Part shown: piece after piece, positions 50,121 to 59,096 of the stretch | Numbering within the stretch: the stretch's first letter is position 1 | Layout of the letters: every line of letters starts with the position of its first letter | From: Leishmania donovani | Taxonomy: Eukaryota > Euglenozoa > Kinetoplastea > Trypanosomatida > Trypanosomatidae | NCBI RefSeq assembly: GCF_000227135.1 | Contig: NC_018238.1 | Coordinates: forward strand, 80,296-144,295 | DNA: 64,000 bases | Reading direction: 5' to 3' | Notes under the pieces: model-generated | Seen by the model: only the letters and a program-made list of their open reading frames with translations | Database searches by the model: none | Told to the model about the DNA's origin: nothing | Program-made: the position numbers and the translations under genes

Positions 50121-52099
50121 GAGAGCGACAGAGGGCGTCTCTCCGTCTGCGTTCGTGCGCGTGCCCAGGCGATCATCACTGCAGGATGAGTGACGAGGTT
50201 TATTGGGAAAGCTTAACGGTGATGCGCACGCTCTCAGCAGAGTGCGTGTTCTTCTCTTTACGTCACGCGTGCTGCTGCCTATTGTTGTGCTTCCGTAACT
50301 CTTTGCGTGGGCGTATGCTGGTGCGGCGGTTCGAGTCGCAGCGAGCGACGCAGTATCACTACGTGAGAAACCAGAGAGGAAGCAGGTAGTGCAGCACAGC
50401 GGGCATATCTGTGTGTACGGTGCTGCTGCTCCCTCTTTCTCCCGTCCTCGATCACCACCACCCTTCCGCGCACAAACTTCTTTGTATCATTTATTTTCGT
50501 TGTTCGCAGGAACGTGTCTGTCTTGCGTCTCTCTCTCTCGCCCCCGCCTCAGCTGCGGGAAACCCTGCACACACACACATGCACGCATACACGCAGGGGA
50601 AATTTGTGTGTTTAACAATAACGGATGGGCAGCGCTGCCACTTCTCCGTGTCGTTAACGTTCGTTCTCCCTCCACCACCTTTTTTTTTTGCATGGACAAG
50701 TCGCCTGTGCGCGCTTCTTTCTGTTGTTGGTCTCATTTTCTTCTTTTGCCCTCCCTCCCCCTCACCCCTCATTGTGTAGGTGTGTGTGTGTATGTGTAGG
50801 TGGGTGGGTGGGTGGGTGCGGCGTGCGCGCTGGTGCGTCCTTTTTCTATCTCGTAATGTGTGCTTTCCTATGCTAACTGCCTGTGTGCTTATGTGTTTGT
50901 GTTGCCTTGTTTGGGGGAACCCAGTGGCCTGTGTGGCCCACGCACCTCCCCCACCTCGCCCCACCCCCGGCATCGTGAACGATAGCTGCCAGGATAGTGG
51001 AAGTCCGGTGATGATTTCAGTGGTGAGGCGGACGAGCTCCAGGACTCTGCCGCTATGTCGTTCATGTCTCTGTGTGATATGAGGCTTCTTATGTGGTTGT
51101 TGCTCTTTGTGGCGGTGATGGGTGTGCGTGTGTGTGGACGGCACTGTGTCGCTCTACGTCCATCTACTCCCATCCACCTCACGGACAACGCCGAAGTGCG
51201 CTTCCATGTGAGTGAGGGTGCGGTGGGGTGGAGAGGGGCCTACTGCCGTAGGTGTACAGTGGCGTGGCGAAGCTCCGATGGCAGCCGCTGGCCCGCACCC
51301 CTCATGAAAGCCGTGCCCGCCCAAGAACTCACGCATGTGTAACGGGTACTTTTTTGCTGGCACGTGCACGTACGGGCACGCCTCCTCCCTCTTCGCCTTC
51401 CGCCTGCAGCTCTCTCGCTCCCTCTCTCGGTTTCGTGCTTTCCATGCGCACACGACAAGCACGCTGTTCCCGTCATTGCCGTCCTTTGTCATGGCGTGTC
51501 GTGGTGGTGGTTTTGACGGCCTCGGCGGCGTCGGTGTCGCCCGTTGTGTGATGCCTCTTTTATGACACTGATTTCCTTCTGTAAGCTAAACAGACGAAAG
51601 ACATGTAACCGCAAGGCGTGCTACAGCATGTGCTTCTTCTTCCGGTGTGTGTGGGAAAGGGAGGGAAGGGGGGTGGCGCAGGCTGCCACGGTCCCGCGTG
51701 TGCGTCAGCCCCGTCGCGCACGACATGGTAAGAGACATAACGGGCGAGAAGGTGAAACGAACGGCATCACGAAGGATACGAAGGTGAACCTCTTCACCCT
51801 CTCCCTGGCCCCTCTTTCGCGCTCGTCGAGTCTGCAGAAGGTGACTTGAGCCATTCCGCCTCTTGACTCCGACTCACTTGACACCCCTGCACACAACCTC
51901 ACCCCATCCGCTTTCGTGTCTTTCCCTTTTGGTCTTTGATCACCTGCTCCTCACGCACGCACGCACGCAGGTGTTGCCCATCGACGTTTAAGTTGCACGC
52001 AGCGTCTCCGCCGTTGCATTCGACCATCATAACCCCAGGTACGGGAGAAGTGGCAGTAATACGCCCACACGCATACGCAGAGAAGAGTCACCGTGTAGG
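50121..52099 (+). other. 2-kb intergenic / UTR region
   Basis: No supported gene. A 67-codon ORF from an ATG at 50186 (MSDEVYWESLTVMRTLSAEC) has one hydrophobic stretch but no other support. TG/GTGGG-rich sequence occurs at 50777-50822 and a CT tract at 51910-51951. Confidence 0.55.
51910..51970 (+). promoter_or_regulatory. Polypyrimidine tract and AG, likely trans-splice acceptor
   Basis: A T/C-rich stretch is followed by (ACGC)n and the first nearby CAG at 51968-51970, 129 bases before the BOP1 ATG. Confidence 0.45.
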
Positions 52100-54649
52100 A
52101 TGCCTCCGAAGCGTCGCCTCGTCTCAAAGTCGCCGTCGTCGCGGCAGATGGCGGTGGCGAGTGCGCCAAGCACCGCCACCACCACCACCACCACCGTCTC
52201 GTCCTCCTCCCTCCAGTCTACAATGACGTCGCCAAAAGGCAAGCCGTCGCCGAAGCGTAGTGCGCCTGCTCCGACAACTGCAGCTCTTACCCCACGCACA
52301 GAGGAACGCATGGAGGGTGCCACCAGCAGCGCCAGTGCGAGCGCGAGCAGCCACATCAGCTCCAGCTTCGATAGCCCCCGCGACGACACGGTGGTGTTCA
52401 CTGGATACACAGCCGAGAGCAAACACAACGCACACGGCTACGAGCGCCTTCACGACATTATCCTGCAAGACAGCGACACCGGCGCCGACAGCGAGGATGG
52501 CAGGGCGAACGAGGATAATGTCATCCTCTTCCCACACGCCGAGGAGCTCGCGAACGCCGCTGCCGGTATCAACGGTGATGACGACAACGGCCGTGTAGTA
52601 CGTCTGGGGGCGATACAGCACCTCGAAGAGTCGGACAGTAGCGAGGACGAGCCGACGCTGAACCGCGTCGGCGACATTCCGCTGGAGTGGTACAAGGATG
52701 AGGACCACATTGGCTACGACATCGAGGGTAAGAAGCTGATGAAGAAGGAGCGATCTGCGCTGGAGCGGCTGCTGGAGGCGACGGACGATCCAAACGCGAT
52801 GCGCACCATCTACGACGCCCTGCACGACGAGAAGAAGACGCTGTCGAACGCCGACCTGCAGCTCATCTTCAACCTGCAGCGCAACCGCACAACGAACCCC
52901 AACTACGACATGTACTCGGAGGTGCAGGAGGACACAGTCGTCTTTGATCCTCTCAACCACCCGCTCGCCCGCAGTGGTGGCCCGTCCAAGAGGGCGTTCG
53001 TGCCGGCACTGCACGACATGAAGGTGATTGCGAAGATGGTGCGGCGCCTGCGCAAAGAGGAAGCGGAGCGCAAGCTGCGCCCGGGCAAGGAAGAGAAGGA
53101 GGAAGAGGATCAGCTTCTCTGGGACGACGGCCACGTGGAGATGGACACGCACACGCACTTCAAGTACTTCAACCGCGTCCCAAAGCCGAAGCTTCCGCCG
53201 CCGGGCACGTTCGAGAGTTACCGCCCACCGCCCGAGTACCTGCCGAGTGAGCGGGCAAAGCAGCGCCAGGCTCGCCTGCGTGCCATTGATCGAAAGGAGC
53301 ACTTTCTGCCGCAGTCCTTCGACGCCTTGCGCCACGTTCCCTTCTATCACCACACCATCCAAGATCGCTACCAGCGCTGCCTGGACCTCGCCTTCTTCCC
53401 TCGTGCGCAGCGCACGCGACTCGTGGTGGACCCTGATAAGCTGCTGCCGGAGCTGCCGGACCCGAAGGACCTGCGGCCGTACCCGGAGAAGCTCTCCTTT
53501 CACTACAAGGGGCACACAGCGACAGTGCGTAGCGTGTCGGTGAGCCCAAACGGGCAGTACCTCGCAACCGGCTGCGACGACCATCTCGTGCGCGTCTTCG
53601 AGGTGCAGACGGGCCGTCTCATGAAGCGGTACGACATGGGGGCGCCGGTGCAGCAGGTGGAGTTTTGCCCCTCCACGTCCCTCAACATCCTCGCTGCCGC
53701 AGTGGAGTACAGCCTCGTGTTCATTGTGCCGACCTTCGCGGCTCATACCCTGGTGAACGACCACACGATTCGCTTCCTGCGCGCACCAGGGCTGTCGGCA
53801 GGTCAGCGGGAGGCGGCGCACGCGCTTGGTGCCGTGGACACGCTCGGCGGTCGCGCGGTGACGCAGACGACGCTCGACGCGGACGAGACAGCGCACGAGG
53901 CGACGGCCGACCTGCACGATATCGAGGAGCGCGAGAAGCGCGCCGAGTTCGTCGATGCCAGCGCTAAGGAGCGCAATGCAGGTATCGTGGTGAAGATCGC
54001 GATGCACGCCAAGGTGAAGAAGTTCTGCTTCCACATCAAGGGCGACTACCTGTGCGCTCTGTGTCCCAAGGATCACGTGAAGTACCGCCAGACGATCATG
54101 CTGCAGCTCTCGAAGCGCAAGGTGTTCTGTCCGTTCCGCAAATTCTCTGAAGTTGTCACGGACTGCCGCTTCCACCCGCGGGAACCCATCTTCTTCCTCG
54201 CGACGACCAACTCCGTGCGGTGCTACAACCTTATGGCGCACCGGCTGCAGCGGCGCTTCAAGGCCTCAGGCGGTGTCACGACGTGCCTGTCCATCCACCC
54301 CGAGGGCGACAACTTCCTCGTCGGCGACACGACCAGCCACACATCGTGGTTTGACATGGACTTCTCCGACAAGCCGTACAAGCGTATGCGTTCGCACAGG
54401 GGCGTTGTGAACGCGCTCGCCTTTCACCCCAAAACGAACGCCTACCCGCTCTTCGCCACGGGCGCCTCGGATGGCCAGGTGCATGTGTTTCATGGCATGG
54501 TATACGACGACTACAACAAGAACGCGCTGGTCGTGCCAGTGAAGATCCTGAAGCATCAGCGGCCGGTGTACGCGGTGGCGTGGCATCCCACGCTTGCGTG
54601 GCTCTTTACGTCCACCGAAGACGGCGTGGTGACGGCGTGGACGGAGTGA
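52100..54649 (+). CDS. BOP1: Ribosome biogenesis protein BOP1/Erb1
   Basis: An 849-residue protein. After a Ser/Thr-rich, acidic N-terminus comes the BOP1 N-terminal domain (about 190-450), with EWYKDEDHIGYDIEGKKLMK, LQRNRTTNPNYDMYSEVQED, LPPPGTFESYRPPPEYLPS and the HFLPQSFDALRHVPFYHHTI block. A C-terminal WD40 propeller follows from about residue 470 (GHTATVRSVSVSPNGQYLAT) to the end (WHPTLAWLFTSTEDGVVTAW). BOP1/Erb1 acts in the nucleolus with Pescadillo and WDR12 (PeBoW complex) in 27S pre-rRNA processing and 60S subunit assembly. Trypanosomatid large-subunit rRNA is heavily fragmented, so its processing role there may be special. Start: first ATG in frame after the splice tract. Length and order match the family. 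Confidence 0.97.
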   Translation: MPPKRRLVSKSPSSRQMAVASAPSTATTTTTTVSSSSLQSTMTSPKGKPSPKRSAPAPTTAALTPRTEERMEGATSSASASASSHISSSFDSPRDDTVVFTGYTAESKHNAHGYERLHDIILQDSDTGADSEDGRANEDNVILFPHAEELANAAAGINGDDDNGRVVRLGAIQHLEESDSSEDEPTLNRVGDIPLEWYKDEDHIGYDIEGKKLMKKERSALERLLEATDDPNAMRTIYDALHDEKKTLSNADLQLIFNLQRNRTTNPNYDMYSEVQEDTVVFDPLNHPLARSGGPSKRAFVPALHDMKVIAKMVRRLRKEEAERKLRPGKEEKEEEDQLLWDDGHVEMDTHTHFKYFNRVPKPKLPPPGTFESYRPPPEYLPSERAKQRQARLRAIDRKEHFLPQSFDALRHVPFYHHTIQDRYQRCLDLAFFPRAQRTRLVVDPDKLLPELPDPKDLRPYPEKLSFHYKGHTATVRSVSVSPNGQYLATGCDDHLVRVFEVQTGRLMKRYDMGAPVQQVEFCPSTSLNILAAAVEYSLVFIVPTFAAHTLVNDHTIRFLRAPGLSAGQREAAHALGAVDTLGGRAVTQTTLDADETAHEATADLHDIEEREKRAEFVDASAKERNAGIVVKIAMHAKVKKFCFHIKGDYLCALCPKDHVKYRQTIMLQLSKRKVFCPFRKFSEVVTDCRFHPREPIFFLATTNSVRCYNLMAHRLQRRFKASGGVTTCLSIHPEGDNFLVGDTTSHTSWFDMDFSDKPYKRMRSHRGVVNALAFHPKTNAYPLFATGASDGQVHVFHGMVYDDYNKNALVVPVKILKHQRPVYAVAWHPTLAWLFTSTEDGVVTAWTE

Positions 54650-55859
54650 CATTGTTGACGCTGACGCTTGCCAAATCGGTACATAGGAACGATGAAGCCA
54701 CGTCTGCGGTACTGCGTGTCGTGTTGGTGCACACCTGAAGACGGAACTCTACTAGCGCCAACGTTATTTTGTGTGTGTGTGTGTGTATGGTTGGTCCTGC
54801 TGCGTCGTTTAAGAAAAGGAGTAACACTTAGTGCGCGGAGGAAGTGGTGTGTCGGTGGGGGGGGGGTGCGGCGCACGCTGGTCTAGATGGACAGCGCGAG
54901 CGCGGGTCCGAGGCAGTGTCGATGGTGTTGTTTGTCTGTCGTTTTGGCGCTGTGTGTGTGTGTGTGTGTGGCCTGTCTAATGCGTGTCACTGTGTTATGT
55001 TTTCTTTTACCTCTATTAAGCAGATTAACGCTGTGCTCTACTCCCTTCTCCCTTCTCCCTCCTCCTCGTGCATGGGCCCACTGGACGCTCGCATCATAAA
55101 GAACTCTCCCTTCCTTGCTCATGGAGGGTATCGCTTAAGACACTACCCTGAAGAGGCGCGTGGACGTAAGAAGTGGATTAGAGGCAGCAGCCGCAAGAGT
55201 CGCGCAAAGCCGGGACCGGGTTTACAGCATCCGTTCACGCACATGAACTTGTGTATATATATGTGTGTGTGTGTGTGTGTAGCAGCTGGAGAAGCGACAT
55301 ATCGTGCTTTCCGCGCCTTCGAATCATTCCGGTCGCCTCCCAAGCCGGCTGCATCAACCCCCTCATGCGACATGGGTGTGTGCACACGTGCTACGTTAAG
55401 TTCCCATACGGTTGGGCGAGAGGAGGAGTTCCCAAGCAAATTTATCACAGCCAGGTAGCGGCGTAGGTGTCTGTGTATGTGCGGCCTTATCGTTTGCCAC
55501 CGAAGACACAGAGCTCACCTGTCTCATGCCCGTGCTCCTTGTCGCCCCGTCCCAACCGTCCCTCTCTGCCTCTCGTTGTATTCCTCCTCGGTGTAGGGCA
55601 CGAATCCATTGCCACGATACCTCTGTGCTTCAGGCACAGTGCCCGTGTACATTGCAGCGCATGCTGGCACCGCCGTCACGAATCCACCACGCTCCCTAAA
55701 GCAGGGGACCACCTCGGGGCAGTGTACTTCTCTCTCCGTAAAGCCCCCACCCGTTCCTCCGCACGGATGACAGTAGCGTTGCAGCATCCTTCTCCGTAGA
55801 CGCATACAGCCTTTCTCACTCGGTTACTCACCCCCTCCCCTCCTCTGCGCGACACGGAC
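54650..55859 (+). other. 1.2-kb intergenic region with odd ORFs
   Basis: TG runs at 54770-54786 and 54954-54972 and a TATA/TG run at 55253-55280. Two ORFs need caution: a + strand ORF from an ATG at 55072 (MGPLDARIIKNSPFLAHGGY) that reads through a TG repeat, and a minus-strand ORF listed separately. A CT stretch at 55787-55797 with an AG at 55798-55799 precedes the next gene. Confidence 0.5.
55524..55805 (-). CDS. Possible antisense ORF or remnant, unknown
   Basis: A 93-codon ORF on the opposite strand to every other gene. It has an ATG start and reads protein-like sequence, including FTEREVHCPEVVPCFRERGG, VPACAAMYTGTVPEAQ and NGFVPYTEEEYNERQ. Genes in a trypanosomatid directional cluster are almost always on one strand. 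So this is either a chance ORF, an antisense non-coding transcript, or the remnant of an inserted gene or element. No family recognised. Confidence 0.2.
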   Translation of the reverse strand: MRLRRRMLQRYCHPCGGTGGGFTEREVHCPEVVPCFRERGGFVTAVPACAAMYTGTVPEAQRYRGNGFVPYTEEEYNERQRGTVGTGRQGARA

Positions 55860-58193
55860 ATGTCAGTGGACGACTTGACCTCAGCCTCCACCATGGCGGC
55901 AGGGTCAGTCTACACAGCGATTGCCGTGTGCGGCTGCGGGCATGGCGGCCGACTCGGTATTGGGCAGGACGCCCCGTCGACCATGAGCGAGATTGCACTA
56001 CTAGACGACTTCCTGCCCACCTTCGCTTCCGCTTCCACCGTAGGAAAGATTCGTCAGGTGGCCTGTGGAGCATATCACACCTTGGTGCTGACGAGCACTG
56101 GACTCTACGGCTGGGGACTGCATGAGGATGGCCAACTCGGCCTGGGCCGGCCATCCACTGCAAGCACAGCAGCGGCTGCCGTGGACGGTGCTCTCGGCAA
56201 CGCAGGTGCGACGGCGGCGTCGGTGCCGACTCACGTGGATCGACCTGTGCGAATCCCCTTCCCCGAATGTCCAGGTGGGGACGGGGTGTTGGCCGACGTG
56301 TGCGCGGCCATCATCTCTATCCACTGCGGTGCCGATCACTCTTTTCTCTGCTCGACGGCCGGCGTTTACGTGACAGGTCGGAACGATTGCGGCCAGCTTG
56401 GCCTCGGGCACACGGACAATGTGTACACGTGGACTCGACTCTGCGCGGCGCTCCCCCAAACGACTGCTGACGGCAATGCAAGGCACACGACAACAGCGTC
56501 GCGTGCAGCTTCGCCGATGATGTCGGCCCTACCGAGCGCGTGCGACTCCGACCTGGGCGGTCGACACGCGCGGCTGCTTTACGGCCGCCTCACGCACATC
56601 AGCTGCGGCACCCACCACACCCTTCTCGCCTGGAGTGACGCAGTCATCCTGCGCGCGACAGCAGCATCGAGTCCCGCCTCCCAGCAGTCACCGGCCAACT
56701 CCAATGACAGTCGTGAGCTTGTTCACTACCCGTCCCTACTGATGGCATGCGGCCGAGGCGACTTTGGCGAGCTCGGCTACGACGGCGACGCCTGGGCGGT
56801 GCTGCAGGCCAAAGCTCAGCGGCAGGAGCGCGCGCTGCGCTCATCCCTGCAGCAGCAGCAGCAGCAGCAGGCGCACGGCAACGTCAATGACGGTCAGCAC
56901 GGCGCAACGGACGACACCTACAAGTTCAAGTGGAAGGCTGCGGCCGCCGTCAAGCAGCGCCGTCTCCCCTTCAACTCAGCCTTCTTCGAACTGGTGGAGG
57001 GTGTGGACCATCTGGAGGAAAGCGCGGTGCGGCTTCCTACGACTTGTGCGGAGGAGTTGCGCCCAGCACTGCTTCACCGAGGTTGCACAGCTCATGAACT
57101 GGCAGAGGACGTGATCCGGCAGTGCCATGAGCGCGCTGCAACGGGCTGCATGTGTCTCCCTCCCACAGCATCCGCCCTCCAGACCAGCAGCGGTGTCCAA
57201 AGGCGATGGGAGGTGGCAAAGCTGCAGGCGATGCATCACCACTCCGCCGTCACGCTGCGGCGGTGCCGCAAAGAGGGCGGGGAGCAGCAGCTGGTTCTGC
57301 ACTGGGGCTGCTACTATTGTTCTGACATCGAGGACGCAGCCGCCTCCCACCCACGGGACGTCTTTGCCGATGTGCCAGATGCATCCCACAGGGATGATGC
57401 CGGTGCGGCTGCTGCGGCGCTCCGTGGCTTGTGTATGGGAATACATGCCGGAGAGGAAAGCCTATTGCGCTACAGAGCGACGTGCGCCCCCTCGGTGCCC
57501 GCATCGGCAGCGGCACTCGCCCGTGCAGAAGACGAAAAGAGCGCGGCATCACCGCCCTGTGGTATAGCCCCTCCACACGTGCCACTGCTGCAAATCATGG
57601 GGAGCGGCAACCTTGGGCTCGGCACCGACGACAGTTTCACGCGCACTTGGACGAGTTTGGCTTTCTCGGACGCTCCCGTGGCCGCCGGAGGTCAGGCGAC
57701 GGTGCATTCGGTGGTGGGCCGCTCGCACTACCTCATCTGGATGCACGAGCAGCGGGCGAGCAGCCCGGCGGGCCACTCTTCCGCGGCAGCCGCGCCTTCG
57801 TACGACAGGTCGACGGTCGCCTCGTCATCGTGTGTCTTTGGCTTTGGCGACAACTTGCACGGACAGATTGGTGCACCTGCGCTGCAGGCCAGGGACGTGC
57901 CGGGAGATGACGTTGTTGTGGCACCACGGCCTGTTCTGCGAGACGGGAATGTACTGCGCGTCGCTACCGCTGTGCAGCAGACGCTGCGCGACGCTGCGGC
58001 TCCACCCGCACACCACCGCCTCCCCGCTGCGGCAAAAGCGCTGGAGCCTTTCACGTCGAGAGCGGAGGTGCATTACGAAGTGGTGGCGATTCGTGCTGTT
58101 GAGGCCGGCGCGCGACACTCCGTCTTCCTCGTCGATGTGCGTCCTGCTGACGCAGCAGCAGCATCAGCAGCGCCAGCGACCACGAGCGACTAG
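55860..58193 (+). CDS. RCC1-repeat (beta-propeller) protein
   Basis: A 777-residue protein. RCC1-type blades are recognisable throughout: AVCGCGHGGRLGIGQD with VACGAYHTLVLTSTGLYGWG, HEDGQLGLGRPS, IHCGADHSFLCSTAGVYVTG with NDCGQLGLGH, ISCGTHHTLLAWSD, MACGRGDFGELGYDGD, and near the end SCVFGFGDNLHGQIGAP with VEAGARHSVFLVDV. Long insertions, including a polyglutamine run (nt about 56848-56870), separate some blades. RCC1-fold proteins include the Ran exchange factor but also many with other roles. Scattered blades and insertions make a canonical Ran GEF unlikely, so the function is open. Start: first ATG after the AG at 55807-55808. Confidence 0.88.
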   Translation: MSVDDLTSASTMAAGSVYTAIAVCGCGHGGRLGIGQDAPSTMSEIALLDDFLPTFASASTVGKIRQVACGAYHTLVLTSTGLYGWGLHEDGQLGLGRPSTASTAAAAVDGALGNAGATAASVPTHVDRPVRIPFPECPGGDGVLADVCAAIISIHCGADHSFLCSTAGVYVTGRNDCGQLGLGHTDNVYTWTRLCAALPQTTADGNARHTTTASRAASPMMSALPSACDSDLGGRHARLLYGRLTHISCGTHHTLLAWSDAVILRATAASSPASQQSPANSNDSRELVHYPSLLMACGRGDFGELGYDGDAWAVLQAKAQRQERALRSSLQQQQQQQAHGNVNDGQHGATDDTYKFKWKAAAAVKQRRLPFNSAFFELVEGVDHLEESAVRLPTTCAEELRPALLHRGCTAHELAEDVIRQCHERAATGCMCLPPTASALQTSSGVQRRWEVAKLQAMHHHSAVTLRRCRKEGGEQQLVLHWGCYYCSDIEDAAASHPRDVFADVPDASHRDDAGAAAAALRGLCMGIHAGEESLLRYRATCAPSVPASAAALARAEDEKSAASPPCGIAPPHVPLLQIMGSGNLGLGTDDSFTRTWTSLAFSDAPVAAGGQATVHSVVGRSHYLIWMHEQRASSPAGHSSAAAAPSYDRSTVASSSCVFGFGDNLHGQIGAPALQARDVPGDDVVVAPRPVLRDGNVLRVATAVQQTLRDAAAPPAHHRLPAAAKALEPFTSRAEVHYEVVAIRAVEAGARHSVFLVDVRPADAAAASAAPATTSD

Positions 58194-59096
58194 CGCAGCA
58201 GACCTCACCCCGGTCTGCCTCCACTGTTTCCCTCCACCACCGTTTACATCTTTGCACTTGGCACCTCCTGCGTGTCCGTGTGTGGGCGTGTGTGCGCGCG
58301 TGGGTAGCATCACCCTTTTCTCTCTTCGCCTTTCACGTAAATTCTCTCGGTGGCCTATCCGCACGCACACCTGCACATCGGTGCGGCCGGCTCTCGGCTT
58401 CTCTCTGTTCCTCGCTGCGTTGGTTTGTGTTTCGCCGGTATTCTTTCACGGACGTGAAGGCGCGGTGGTCCGCGAGGGAGGGGAGAGGGCGGGTGCGGAA
58501 AGGGGCTCGTGGAGCCACCTGCCTCACCGCACCCTCCAGGCCCCTCTCTCCCCCTGTCACGACACTATAACCACGGAAACACACGAAAGAGATGAAGATC
58601 GAGTTTGTGCGGAGGCGCTGGCCATCACGTGTGTGTGTGTGTGTTTGTGTCGGTGCGCATCTCGGTCCTGCAGGCGCGCGACTGCACAAGATTCACAGAG
58701 GGGGTCCTTCAGGTGTCTCCTTCGCTTTCTCACCAACCCAATCTACGCCTCTCGGCCACCCCTCCCCCCCCCGTAGCCTGCCCCTCTGCCCCCTTTGCGG
58801 ACTACCACCCACCCACCGGCACGCTCCTCACTCGTCCCTCTCTTTCTCTCCTCATTTCTGGCGTTTTCTGTTTAATGGCATTTTGTGTGCTCCCCCTCCC
58901 CCTGATGGGCGTGCCCGTGACTGGAATAGTTGCCGCTGCGAGACAGCAGAAGGGAGAGCGGATACGCACGTGGCCTGCACGCGTCCCTCCTGTCTATCTC
59001 CCTCCCCCCACCCCTTCACACACCCCACACACGCGCACCCAAGGGCGTAGGATGGGGAAGAGGTGCATAGAGAGCCTGTGCACCGGCGTCGTCACT
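58194..59096 (+). other. Intergenic / UTR region
   Basis: No supported gene. A TG run lies at 58629-58645, C-rich tracts at about 58763-58773, and the main CT tract for the next gene at 58984-59016. The frame of the next gene stays open through much of this region, including in-frame ATGs at 58875 and 59052. Confidence 0.55.
58984..59043 (+). promoter_or_regulatory. Polypyrimidine tract and AG, likely trans-splice acceptor
   Basis: A C/T run (58984-59016) is followed by a CA-rich spacer and the first AG at 59042-59043. It makes the ATGs at 59052 and especially 59097 more plausible than 58875. Confidence 0.5.

Noticed and set aside
50321..50345. GGTTCGAGTC-like string resembling a tRNA T-arm
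   Set aside because: No matching acceptor, D or anticodon arms around it on either strand.
52124..54241. 705-codon minus-strand ORF inside BOP1
   Set aside because: It is the antisense shadow of a well-supported gene and is rich in Val/Leu/Arg/His as expected from reverse reading of GC-rich codons.
55072..55458. Plus-strand ORF beginning MGPLDARIIKNSPFLAHGGY
   Set aside because: It reads straight through a TATA/TG microsatellite, has no AG acceptor between its CT tract and ATG, and no recognised family; kept only as a note.
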